Positions 51,451 to 59,635 of a stretch of 64,000 nucleotides of DNA are shown here, one piece after another (position 1 is the stretch's first letter; each line of letters opens with the position of its first letter). Location of the stretch: the NCBI GenBank assembly GCA_023450615.1, contig JAEXGT010000018.1, forward strand, positions 1-64,000, read 5' to 3'. The stretch is from Pseudomonadota bacterium (GTDB lineage Bacteria; Pseudomonadota; Alphaproteobacteria; Rhizobiales; Beijerinckiaceae). Below the pieces are notes generated by a model, which saw nothing but the letters and a program-made list of their open reading frames with translations, did not search any database and was not told the DNA's origin. A program made the translations under genes and the position numbers.

Positions 51451-53397
51451 TTACGACTCCACGATCTGGAGTTCATCCGCCAGGGAGGCGATCTCTTCAA
51501 TCGCGGCGGCAAGGTCCTCTGATCCTTGCGCCTGCTGACGCGCCGCGCTTGCCGCTTGTGCGGCGGCCGCTCCGGCCTCTTCGGCGACGGCTGCGATCTG
51601 TTGGGTGCCGAGCCGAACCTCGCGCACGGACGTGAGAATGGTGTCCGAACCGGCAAAAATCGCGCTGTTGCCGCGACGGAGCGCCTCGACGTCAGCCTCC
51701 ACCGCGTTGAGCCTCTCGGCAGTCAAGGTATTCTTGGCCACCTCGGCTTCCGCAACGACGGCGCTCTGCTCCAAGTCGCGCCGGACGATGATGATCTGCT
51801 CGCGGATCTGGCGAATGACGTCCTTGATCCGGTCTGCATTCTCGGATGCATCGCGCGCCAGATTGCGGATATCACTGGAGACGATGGCGAAGCCGCGCCC
51901 CGCCTCGCCTACCCGCGCCGCCTCGATGGAGCCGCTCACGGCCAGCATGTTGGTCTGAACCGCCACGAGGGCGATGCTGTCGACGATCTTCTCGATGCGG
52001 CGCCCCGACTCGTCCAACCCGCTCATCATGTCGATTACGGCACGGGTTTCCTTGAGCCCGCCCTCGACGCCCCTTGCGAGGCGCATGGTTGCGGAGCGGT
52101 TTTCCTGGAACGCGCCGGCAAGGCTTTCGATGCGCTGGACTGCGGTTTCGGCAACCTCCCGCGACGCGCTGGTAGCCCGCTCGATCTGCTCCATGGCCGC
52201 AGTGGTCTGCTGGGTCGCCGCAGCCTGCATCTGCGCTCCCCGGCTGATCTGATCGACCGCCGTCATGATCTCGCCCGCAGCGCCCGAAAGCTCCTGGATG
52301 GCCGCCGAAAGCTCCTCAGCCGCCGAACCGACCTGCTCGGAACTCGCCGAACCCGCCGTGTCGGACTGCAGATTGTCGGCCAGAACCGCCAGGGCATGTG
52401 CGGTCTGCTGGCTCTGGTCCAGCGCGACGCTCTGCTGCTGGACGGCCCGCTGAGCCTCCGCAGCCGCAGCGGCCTGCTCCTCTGCGGCGCTGGCGACCTG
52501 CTCGGCCCCGCGCTGCGCCTCGCGGATAGCTGCTTCCGCCTCGACGGCGGCAACGAGGATTGTCTGGCTGCCCTCCGCGAGGAGGGTAATGTCAGAGCGG
52601 ATCTTGTCCAGGGCGGCAACGATGCCGCGCCCGGATTGCGCCTCGCCCGAAGCGGTTTCCGCAGCAGCCCTGATCCTCTCGGCGACGGAGCGCACTTCGC
52701 CCGCGATCACCTCTGCCAGGGTTTGAATGTCCTGCGCGCTTTTCTCCGAGCTTCCGGCCAGAGCCCGCACCTCGTCGGCCACGACCGCGAACCCGCGACC
52801 GTTCTCGCCGGCCCGCGCGGCTTCGATTGCCGCGTTGAGAGCCAGAAGGTTGGTCTGGTCGGAGATGTCTCCAACCATGCTGGTGATTTCGCCGATGGTG
52901 GTGGCCTGCTGTTCCAAGAGCGAGATGATCTCGACCATGGCTCTCTGACGGGTAGCGTTCGCCTCGACGGATGCCACCGATGTATCGATTTGAGCAGCAG
53001 TCTCGATCAGGAGGCTCTGGAGGCTCGCGGTCTTCGTGCGCGCCTCTTCCGCATGCTGCCGCGCGCCCGAGAAAGAAGCGCCGAGGCTCACGATGGCGGA
53101 AAGCGATTGCTGGGATGCGCCCGCAGCCTCCTCGGCTCCGGCGGCGATCTGTTCCATGGAGCGTCGGAGTTCCTCCGCAGCGGCAGACGCCTCCGCCACT
53201 CCGCTCGCCAATTGCTCTGTCGCCGCGCCGATGCGCTCCGCAGCCTGCTGCTTGCGGGCCCTGACCCGCCCGAGGATCCGGCGCTGGGACGCGCCGCCCC
53301 GCACAGGGGAAGGGGATGCATTCGCAGCAGGCGCTTCATCACCGCCCGAGCGAGGGTTGCCCTTGCCCGGGAGTTCGGACGTCTTGACCAATGCCAT
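51451..53397 (-). CDS. Soluble chemoreceptor with two signalling hairpins
   Basis: A 648-residue, mostly helical, alanine-rich methyl-accepting protein with no membrane segment and no recognisable sensor domain. It has two hairpin tips: a canonical one at about residues 178-212 (QTNLLALNAAIEAARAG) and a diverged one at about 473-512 (QTNMLAVSGSIEAARVG), roughly 295 residues apart, as if two cytoplasmic receptor domains were fused. AAGGGG about six bases before the ATG is a good ribosome-binding site. It is the first gene of the chemosensory operon. Its input must come from another protein or from the cytoplasm directly. Confidence 0.9.
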   Translation of the reverse strand: MALVKTSELPGKGNPRSGGDEAPAANASPSPVRGGASQRRILGRVRARKQQAAERIGAATEQLASGVAEASAAAEELRRSMEQIAAGAEEAAGASQQSLSAIVSLGASFSGARQHAEEARTKTASLQSLLIETAAQIDTSVASVEANATRQRAMVEIISLLEQQATTIGEITSMVGDISDQTNLLALNAAIEAARAGENGRGFAVVADEVRALAGSSEKSAQDIQTLAEVIAGEVRSVAERIRAAAETASGEAQSGRGIVAALDKIRSDITLLAEGSQTILVAAVEAEAAIREAQRGAEQVASAAEEQAAAAAEAQRAVQQQSVALDQSQQTAHALAVLADNLQSDTAGSASSEQVGSAAEELSAAIQELSGAAGEIMTAVDQISRGAQMQAAATQQTTAAMEQIERATSASREVAETAVQRIESLAGAFQENRSATMRLARGVEGGLKETRAVIDMMSGLDESGRRIEKIVDSIALVAVQTNMLAVSGSIEAARVGEAGRGFAIVSSDIRNLARDASENADRIKDVIRQIREQIIIVRRDLEQSAVVAEAEVAKNTLTAERLNAVEADVEALRRGNSAIFAGSDTILTSVREVRLGTQQIAAVAEEAGAAAAQAASAARQQAQGSEDLAAAIEEIASLADELQIVES

Positions 53398-53494
53398 TGA
53401 GGCCCCTTGGGATTGATGGACGATGTTCGGTCGCCTGCCCTACCGGGAAGCCAAACGGACGGCTTCGTCAGAGCGGGTAAGAGCTGGCTTAACT

Positions 53495-53522
53495 TTTATA
53501 GTTGCCGATCCTGTCCGAGCAA
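53495..53522 (-). promoter_or_regulatory. Candidate promoter of the chemosensory operon
   Basis: On the minus strand TTGCTC (53522-53517), a 16-base spacer and TATAAA (53500-53495) form a sigma-70-like promoter about 98 bases upstream of the receptor start. The stretch 53398-53680 otherwise holds only leaders; nothing else was recognised. Confidence 0.5.
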
Positions 53523-53680
53523 GGCGCCGCCTGGATTCTTCCTTGATAAAGACGCCCTTTGGCCCCTCTCCGGCCACTTATCCAAACCCTAGCGCGCCCG
53601 CCACATAGACTATGCAAGGATATAAGCTAGAGTGTACGGGAACCGTGTTGCAGCGGTTTTGCCTTCATGAGGGAAACAAG

Positions 53681-54664
53681 ATGTCCATGAAACTGACCCG
53701 TCGCGATCTGGCCAAGCTCGGCCTTGGCTTTGGCGCTGCCGCCGCCCTGGGCCGCAATGCCTTTGCACAAGCGCCGGCCTTCTTCCGCATCGGGACTGGC
53801 GGTACCGCAGGAACCTACTACCCGGTCGGCGGCCTGATCGCAAATGCCGTTTCGAATGCGCCGCAGCTCGTTCTGACGGCCCAGGCTTCCAACGGCTCCG
53901 TGGCGAACGTGAACTCCATCGTCTCCGGCGCTCTCGAGTCCGGCTTCACCCAGGCCGACGTGGCCTACTGGGCCTATACCGGCACCGGCCTCTTCGAGGG
54001 CAAGGGCAAGATGGAGGATCTGCGCCTCGTTGCGAACCTTTATCCCGAGAGCATCCATCTGGTCGCCGCCAAGTCCGCGAACATCAAGTCCGTAAACGAC
54101 CTGAAGGGCAAGCGCGTATCCCTTGACGAGCCGGGCTCCGGAACCCTCGTCGATGCCCGCATCATCCTGAACGGCTGGGGCCTCAAGGAAAGCGACGTGA
54201 AAGCGGATTTCCTGAAGCCGAACCAGGCAGCCGAGCGCATGCGCGACGGCGGCCTCGACGCCTTCTTCTTCGTCGGCGGCTATCCGACGAGCGCGATCAC
54301 GGAGCTTGCTGCCACCGGCGGCGGCATCGACATCGTGCCCCTGTCCGGCCCCGAGGCGGACGCCATCCGCAAGCAGTACAGCTTCTTCGCCGCGGACGAG
54401 ATTCCGGCAGGCACCTACAAGGATGTCGGCGCCGTGAAGACGCTGGCAGTCGGCGCGCAGTGGGTCACGTCCGCGAAGGTGCCGGACGCTGTCGTCTATG
54501 AAGTCGTGAAGGGCCTCTGGAGCGACAAGACCCGCGCCGCCCTCGATGCTGGTCACGCCAAGGGCAAGCTGATCCGCAAGGAGAACGCTCTGGCCGGTGC
54601 CGGCATTCCGATCCATGCCGGAGCTGAGCGCTTCTACAAGGAAGCCGGCCTCCTCAAAGGCTGA
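53681..54664 (+). CDS. TAXI-family TRAP transporter solute-binding protein
   Basis: A 327-residue periplasmic binding protein of the TAXI group. The N-terminus is a twin-arginine-type signal (TRRDLAKLGLGFGAAAALG, cleavage after about FAQA), and the mature part opens with the group's hallmark IGTGGTAGTYYPVGG. GAGG lies about eight bases before the ATG at 53681; an ATG two codons later is possible. It works with the fused membrane protein encoded next. TAXI proteins bind glutamate, 2-oxoglutarate or unknown organic acids; the ligand here is not known. Confidence 0.92.
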   Translation: MSMKLTRRDLAKLGLGFGAAAALGRNAFAQAPAFFRIGTGGTAGTYYPVGGLIANAVSNAPQLVLTAQASNGSVANVNSIVSGALESGFTQADVAYWAYTGTGLFEGKGKMEDLRLVANLYPESIHLVAAKSANIKSVNDLKGKRVSLDEPGSGTLVDARIILNGWGLKESDVKADFLKPNQAAERMRDGGLDAFFFVGGYPTSAITELAATGGGIDIVPLSGPEADAIRKQYSFFAADEIPAGTYKDVGAVKTLAVGAQWVTSAKVPDAVVYEVVKGLWSDKTRAALDAGHAKGKLIRKENALAGAGIPIHAGAERFYKEAGLLKG

Positions 54665-54680
54665 TTCCGTCCGTCACCCT

Positions 54681-54722
54681 AAAACGGCCTCCCGCGTCGT
54701 CAGTCGCGGGAGGCGTCGTTTT
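54681..54722 (+). terminator. Intercistronic hairpin after the TAXI gene
   Basis: Perfect 10-bp stem GCCTCCCGCG/CGCGGGAGGC (54687-54696 with 54705-54714), eight-base loop, plus an outer AAAACG/CGTTTT pairing (54681-54686 with 54717-54722) across a two-base bulge. It is terminator-like and probably lets only part of the transcripts continue into the permease gene. Confidence 0.7.
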
Positions 54723-54827
54723 GAAAGCGTTTGCTCACCTCATTCAAGGCCGAGCAAACGTCCAAGCCTACCCTGGAAGAGCGGCGGCGCATGAATGCGT
54801 AAGCGCTGCCTGCATATGAGACCCGCC

Positions 54828-56999
54828 ATGTCTACTGTCGACACGTCCGCCCTGATCGAGAACCGCAGCCTCGAGGAAAAATTCGATCCCGAGATGCGCT
54901 TCCGCCCTCTGCTGCCAGGAACGGCGTGGCTCGTGGCCGGCCTTCTGCTGGCGCTCTCGCTCTTTCATTACTACACAGCGGGTTTCGGATTGCTGCGCGA
55001 AGCAACGCATCGCGGCATCCACATGGCCTTCGTCCTTGGCCTGATCTTCCTCGTATTCACCGCCTTCAAGACCGACCAGGACAAGGTCATCCCTTCCAGC
55101 CTGTGGCGGCCGGGGGGCATCTCCATCATCGATTGGCTTTTTGCCATCGCTGTTTCGATCGCGAGCCTGTACGTGCCGTGGATCTTCACCGATCTGGCAT
55201 TCCGTGTAGGCAATCCGACTTTGACGGACGTCGCAATGGGAACGACCCTGATCGTTCTCCTGCTCGAAGCCACACGCCGTTCTGTCGGCTGGCCCCTTCC
55301 CGTCATCGCCATCGGCATGATGCTTTATGCCTATTTCGGCCCGTCGATGCCCGGCATTCTACAGCACCCCGGCGCCTCGTGGTCGAACATCGTCAACCAT
55401 CTCTATCTGACGAGCCAGGGCATCTACGGCATCGCGCTCGGCGTCGTGGCGACTTATGTCTTCCATTACGTGCTCTTCGGCGTGCTTGCGACCCGCGTCG
55501 GCCTCGGCAAGCTCTTCATCGATCTCGCGACCTGTCTCGCCGGACGCTATGCAGGCGGCCCCGCGAAGGTTTCGATCTTCGGGTCGGCCCTGTTCGGCAT
55601 GATCTCGGGTTCGTCCATCGCCAATACGGTGACCGTCGGCTCGCTAACGATCCCGGCCATGATCCGCGTCGGCTACAAGCGCCATTTCGCGGCTGCCGTT
55701 GAATCGGCGGCCTCCACCGGCGGACAGATCACTCCGCCGATCATGGGCGCCGCGGCCTTCCTGATGGTCGAGTTCCTGAACATTTCGTACCAGACGGTCA
55801 TTCTCGCGGCCATCGTTCCGGCTTTCATGCATTTCTTCGGCGTCTTCATGCAGGTTCACCTGGAGGCAAAGCGCGCGGGCCTGCGTGGATTGCCCGCCGA
55901 GGAGCTTCCGAACGCCCGCAAGGTGATCCGTGAAGGCTGGCAGACGATCATGCCCCTGGCCGTGCTGCTGATGGTGCTGTTCTCCGGCTTCACACCCTAT
56001 CTCGCCGCCTTCTGGGGCATCACGGGCTGCATCGTCGTGGGCGTCAGCCGCAATCCGGTCGTGACGCTCGGCTTCCTGGCGGCCATTGCCATCGCCATCA
56101 CAACCGGAATGCTCACGCAGCTCGCCTTCTCGCTGCCGGCTCTTCTGTTCGTCACGGGCTTGATGATCTACGCCTATGTGAAGAGCGACGCAGGCAAGGC
56201 GAAGGTGATCGACCTCATCGACGCCTTCGTCGTCGGCGCGAAATATGCCATCAGCGTGGGCGCCGCGGCGGCGACGGTCGGCATCATCGTCGGCATCGTG
56301 ACGCTCACCGGTGTGGGCTTCAAGATCTCCTTCATCGTGACCTCGTTCGCCGCGCAAATGGCGCAGACCGTAGGCGATATCCTGCCTGCGGGATTGATGG
56401 AAGCGAAGGCGCTGACCCTGCTCTTCACCCTGGCAATGACGGCAATCGTCTGCATCCTCCTCGGTTGCGGCGTTCCGACGACGGCCAACTACATCATCAT
56501 GGTCACCGTCGCCGCCCCTGCCCTGATCCTGCTCGGCGTGCAGCCGATCGTAGCGCACTTCTTCGTGTTCTATTACGGCGTGCTCGCGGATATCACTCCG
56601 CCCGTCGCCCTGGCGGCCTATGCGGGGGCGAGCATGGCGGGCGCCGATCCGTTCAAGACCGGCAACACAGCGTTCCGCCTCGGCCTCGGCAAGGCACTTG
56701 TGCCCTTCGTGTTCGTCTACGGCCCCGCCATGCTGATCGTGACACCCGACTTCACCTGGCCGAGCTTCCTCCTGGTGACCGGAGGCGCGATCGCCGGCAT
56801 CCTGTGCCTGTCGGCAGCTTTCGCCGGCTATGCCCTGACGGAGATGCGCGCCTGGGAGCGCTGGCTCATCGGCATCGCCTCTCTGCCGATCATCGCGCCC
56901 GACTTTAAGACCACCTTGATCGGTCTGGCGCTGGCAAGCCCTGTGGCCCTGTCTCAGATCATCAAGGCTCGCACCGGACCAGCGTCGGTCCCGGCCTGA
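54828..56999 (+). CDS. TRAP transporter fused small-large permease (DctQM type)
   Basis: A 723-residue membrane protein combining the four-helix DctQ-like domain (about residues 25-170) and the large DctM-like channel domain (about 180-700), as usual for TAXI systems. DctM landmarks are SGSSIANTVTVGSLTIP, GGQITPPIMGAAAF and CGVPTTANYI, the hairpin motifs that hold sodium and substrate. In-frame ATGs at 54795, 54816 and 54828 compete and none has a strong ribosome-binding site; 54828 fits the family N-terminus best. It is followed by a terminator. Confidence 0.92.
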   Translation: MSTVDTSALIENRSLEEKFDPEMRFRPLLPGTAWLVAGLLLALSLFHYYTAGFGLLREATHRGIHMAFVLGLIFLVFTAFKTDQDKVIPSSLWRPGGISIIDWLFAIAVSIASLYVPWIFTDLAFRVGNPTLTDVAMGTTLIVLLLEATRRSVGWPLPVIAIGMMLYAYFGPSMPGILQHPGASWSNIVNHLYLTSQGIYGIALGVVATYVFHYVLFGVLATRVGLGKLFIDLATCLAGRYAGGPAKVSIFGSALFGMISGSSIANTVTVGSLTIPAMIRVGYKRHFAAAVESAASTGGQITPPIMGAAAFLMVEFLNISYQTVILAAIVPAFMHFFGVFMQVHLEAKRAGLRGLPAEELPNARKVIREGWQTIMPLAVLLMVLFSGFTPYLAAFWGITGCIVVGVSRNPVVTLGFLAAIAIAITTGMLTQLAFSLPALLFVTGLMIYAYVKSDAGKAKVIDLIDAFVVGAKYAISVGAAAATVGIIVGIVTLTGVGFKISFIVTSFAAQMAQTVGDILPAGLMEAKALTLLFTLAMTAIVCILLGCGVPTTANYIIMVTVAAPALILLGVQPIVAHFFVFYYGVLADITPPVALAAYAGASMAGADPFKTGNTAFRLGLGKALVPFVFVYGPAMLIVTPDFTWPSFLLVTGGAIAGILCLSAAFAGYALTEMRAWERWLIGIASLPIIAPDFKTTLIGLALASPVALSQIIKARTGPASVPA

Positions 57000-57024
57000 G
57001 GCTTGACTAAGGCTCCTGATGCAA

Positions 57025-57056
57025 AAAGCCCCCGCTGCATAGCGGGGGCTTTCTTT
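57025..57056. terminator. Bidirectional rho-independent terminator
   Basis: Perfect 12-bp stem (57025-57036 with 57041-57052), four-base loop GCAT, TTTCTTT tail on the plus strand and a five-T tail on the minus strand. It lies 25 bases after the TRAP permease stop and can also end transcription of the convergent RTX gene. Confidence 0.92.
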
Positions 57057-57084
57057 ATGGATGTCTCAGGATCGCTTGCCGCAG

Positions 57085-57130
57085 CCTAAAGCAGGGGACG
57101 TGGAATCGAACTCACGTCCACTGCTTTAGG
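57085..57130. repeat. Long hairpin abutting repeat copy 2
   Basis: CCTAAAGCAG (57085-57094) pairs with CTGCTTTAGG (57121-57130), and after one mismatch GGACGTG (57096-57102) pairs with CACGTCC (57113-57119), leaving a ten-base loop. The right outer arm is the first ten bases of repeat copy 2, so hairpin and repeat are interlocked. On the minus strand the loop reads GTTCGATTCC, which resembles a tRNA T-loop, but no tRNA body is present. No T-run follows. Confidence 0.7.
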
Positions 57131-57192
57131 CTTTTGTTTTGGCGCATCTTGTCACACAAAACCGGTGCCCACTTTTGCGCTCGATGCTCTAG
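57121..57192. repeat. 72-bp palindromic intergenic element, copy 2
   Basis: Same length as copy 1 (41782-41853), differing at three positions. One change breaks the inner stem (CACAAAA against TTTTGCG), leaving five contiguous pairs. Bases 69-71 are the TAG stop codon of the minus-strand RTX gene, the same element position that ends the histidine kinase gene in copy 1. Confidence 0.85.
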
Positions 57193-58874
57193 ATGACGAT
57201 GAAGTCGTCGCTCGTGAGAGCAAGGCCCGGCTTGAGCTTCGCGAACAGAACCGCGCCGACCTTTTTCCCCGATCCATCCGCATCGTAATACAGATAGCCA
57301 TTCTTCTTGTTGTAGATCAGGTAATCGTTCTTATCGAGCGCCTTGCTGCCGATGACGAAATAGGCCGCCTTCAGCTTTCCGGCCGAGCCCAGTTTCTTGA
57401 AGATAGAATTTTCCAGCTTGATCGTATCGTCGGCGACATTGAAATCCGTGATCGTGCTGACATTCACCTTCGACTTCAGCGCGGTGTTGAAGACGAACGT
57501 GTCCTTGCCAGAACCGCCCGAGAGCGTGTTGAGCCCGAGACCGCCGTTGAGGACATCGTTTCCGGCATCGCCATAGAGCTTGTCGTTCCCCGCGCCGCCC
57601 GAAAGCGTGTCGTTCTGGGTTCCGCCGTAAAGAGTGTCGTTGCCGTTCCCACCCGACAGGTTGTTCTTACCCAGGCCGCCGTAGAGCTTGTCGTTACCGT
57701 GGCCGCCCGAGATCGTATCGTTCCCCACATCGCCGTAGAGGATGTCGTTGTTGTCTCCTCCATCCAGGCGATCGTTGCCGGGACCGCCATAGAGAGTGTC
57801 GTTTCCGGCACCGCCAGAGAGATTGTCGTTTCCGACATCTCCATAGAGCTTGTCGTTGCCGTTCCCACCGTCGAGCCGGTCGTTGCCCTTCCCTCCATAG
57901 AGGAGGTCGTTGCCGTTTCCGCCGGTCAGCGTGTCGTTGCCGCCATCGCCGTAGAGCTTGTCGTTGCCGTCGCGCCCATGGAGAATGTCGATGCCGGAGC
58001 TCCCATAGATCTCATTCGACAATTCGTTGCCGATGAGCGTGAGACGCGATGTTCCGGGAGACGCTTTCAGGATTTCGATGCCGCTTCCCAGCTCATACGA
58101 GGACGTTGCGATGACCGTATCGCGCCCGCTCGTGTCCATCACGACGTCGAACGCGTTGTCGACGAGATAGGTGTCGTTTCCAGCGCCACCGATCAGCGTA
58201 TCGACGCCTCCCTTGCCGTCGAGGAAGTCGTTGCCTGCGGTCCCGATGATCTGGTTGGCGAACCTGTTGCCCGTGAGCTGAAGAGAACGCGCGTGCGAGG
58301 CCGCCCTCAAAACCTCGACCTCCGCATCGGACATCAGGGCATAGGATACGCCCGTCTCGACAATGTCATATCCGGCACCAACAGCTTCAAAGACACGGTC
58401 TTCCTTGCTGTCGACATAATAGGTGTCGTTTCCGTAGCCACCCTGGAGGGTATCGTTCCCCCCTCTTCCATCGAGAATGTCGTCGCCGGAATAACCTTCC
58501 AGATAATCACCACGTGACGTTCCGGTGATGACGTCATTCCCCGCAAGGATAATTGCTGCGGCATCGCCGCCGCGCCTATGGAAGGAGAGAAGATCGGTAT
58601 ACGAGAAAAGAACGGGCCCGCCGATAGCGCCATATGTCAGCCAGGGCGAAGCGTTCGGTCCAAAGCGCAGATAGGAAACCTGACCGAAGGCGTTGGAGAG
58701 GGCCTGCCCTTCGTAACGGACATCGACGGGCGACTGATAGACGGTCACCCGGAAGTCGGCGTTCCAGCGAGAGCCTACACTCGTAATATTGAAGCTGTTG
58801 CCGATGATGGTCGTAAACAGAGCCTGCAGACGAAGGCCAGCAGGCATGCTGTTATGAAGTGTAACAACGGCCAT
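57189..58874 (-). CDS. RTX calcium-binding secreted protein
   Basis: A 561-residue protein with no Sec signal. A unique N-terminal 115 residues precede two blocks of RTX nonapeptide repeats: GTSRGDYLEGYSGDD onward near residue 120 and a long run of GGxGNDxLYG-type turns at about 290-455, which fold as calcium-binding beta-rolls. The C-terminal 90 residues (ending DDFIVI) carry the acidic-hydrophobic pattern of type I secretion signals. No enzyme domain is visible. It is probably secreted to the surface or medium; no exporter genes lie nearby. Its stop codon is inside repeat copy 2. Confidence 0.88.
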   Translation of the reverse strand: MAVVTLHNSMPAGLRLQALFTTIIGNSFNITSVGSRWNADFRVTVYQSPVDVRYEGQALSNAFGQVSYLRFGPNASPWLTYGAIGGPVLFSYTDLLSFHRRGGDAAAIILAGNDVITGTSRGDYLEGYSGDDILDGRGGNDTLQGGYGNDTYYVDSKEDRVFEAVGAGYDIVETGVSYALMSDAEVEVLRAASHARSLQLTGNRFANQIIGTAGNDFLDGKGGVDTLIGGAGNDTYLVDNAFDVVMDTSGRDTVIATSSYELGSGIEILKASPGTSRLTLIGNELSNEIYGSSGIDILHGRDGNDKLYGDGGNDTLTGGNGNDLLYGGKGNDRLDGGNGNDKLYGDVGNDNLSGGAGNDTLYGGPGNDRLDGGDNNDILYGDVGNDTISGGHGNDKLYGGLGKNNLSGGNGNDTLYGGTQNDTLSGGAGNDKLYGDAGNDVLNGGLGLNTLSGGSGKDTFVFNTALKSKVNVSTITDFNVADDTIKLENSIFKKLGSAGKLKAAYFVIGSKALDKNDYLIYNKKNGYLYYDADGSGKKVGAVLFAKLKPGLALTSDDFIVI

Positions 58875-59042
58875 CTTTTACTTTCCGACTGCCCAAGACA
58901 TGGCGGATTGGGAATTCATCCTACAGTTCAGGCAGGACGGGAGAGAACATCGAATGCGATGCTCTCCTACCACAGCCTTACGTTAGGAGAATACCCTCAT
59001 AATCACCAAGCTCGGGCCTGCGTCGAAAAGACTTAAAGCCTA
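58875..59042 (-). other. Leader region of the RTX gene
   Basis: 168 bases upstream of the RTX gene. They contain an imperfect hairpin (GGAGAG at 58940-58945 with CTCTCC at 58962-58967 and an inner CATCG/CGATG pairing) that could end the upstream minus-strand gene or act in the leader. GGAAAG lies six bases before the RTX start. No clear promoter boxes. Confidence 0.4.
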
Positions 59043-59465
59043 CTAGGCGGCAGACTGGACTTTTCGCTCGTCATCGCCTTCAGGCGCGCTGCTCCGCTCC
59101 AGTTGAACGGCATAGGCTGCCTCCAGCCCCCTGAAGCGGAGGCTGTCGTCGGGTTCCGAGAGGCCGGCCACTACAGGGACCCGTTCCGTGAACCGGGTGA
59201 GCGCGCTGCGCATGCAGCGTACGTTCCTGGGCACCGGATGAACACCGACTGCGGCATCCTTCATAACCGCGCGGGCAGCTGCGTAGAGATCGTCAACGGC
59301 CGCTTCCACGCCAGGGTCGCGCTTCATCAGGCTCATGGTGTTGATGAGCAGAACGCGCAGGTCACGCAGGTCCGTTTCCTTCCCATGGCCGGCAATCGCG
59401 TCCACCACCAATTCAATCCCTGCGATCCTTTCGCGGATCGTCTCTGCGAAGCTCGTATCGGTCAT
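59043..59465 (-). CDS. Hypothetical protein, 140 residues
   Basis: I do not recognise this family. The protein is soluble, without signal peptide or membrane segment, and mostly predicted helical, with a regular pattern in its first 85 residues (FAETIRERIAGIELVVDAIA; LLINTMSLMKRD). The C-terminal 30 residues are charged and probably disordered. Codon usage and the clean ATG at 59465 support it as a real gene. It stands alone between the RTX gene and a small secreted protein gene, all on the minus strand with separate gaps, so context gives no function. Confidence 0.6.
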   Translation of the reverse strand: MTDTSFAETIRERIAGIELVVDAIAGHGKETDLRDLRVLLINTMSLMKRDPGVEAAVDDLYAAARAVMKDAAVGVHPVPRNVRCMRSALTRFTERVPVVAGLSEPDDSLRFRGLEAAYAVQLERSSAPEGDDERKVQSAA

Positions 59466-59635
59466 GTGCGCTACCCCCGTCAGTCACCTGGAACGATTCC
59501 ATCGGCCTATGGGGAGAGCATGCGCGCGCATGGTTAATGAATGCTTACGGCGCCCGTGAAAGCCTTTATTTCCCAGGCTTTCCGAATCACCGACAGCACC
59601 TCATCGCACCTCGCGCAACAGGTGTTGACCGATTC
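59466..59635. other. Intergenic region with a 14-bp palindrome
   Basis: 170 bases without a gene. CATGCGCGCGCATG at 59519-59532 is a perfect palindrome 54 bases upstream of the 59043-59465 gene's start and could be an operator. Nothing else was recognised. Confidence 0.35.

Noticed and set aside
51526..53400. A 624-residue plus-strand open frame opposite the receptor gene
   Set aside because: It arises from Ala-rich GC-biased codons on the other strand; it has no recognisable domain, while the minus strand encodes canonical receptor tips.
57085..57130. A possible tRNA or tmRNA 3' end on the minus strand
   Set aside because: GTTCGATTCC is present, but the five-pair T-stem does not form in register, no CCA follows and the upstream sequence is the repeat element, not a tRNA body.
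57165..58517. A 450-residue open frame on the plus strand opposite the RTX gene
   Set aside because: It is the antisense of repetitive RTX codons; its protein is a low-complexity V/E/R pattern and the minus strand encodes clear calcium-binding repeats.
59519..59532. CATGCGCGCGCATG palindrome as an operator
   Set aside because: Alternating GC palindromes arise easily in GC-rich DNA; a single copy without a nearby regulator is not enough to claim a site.
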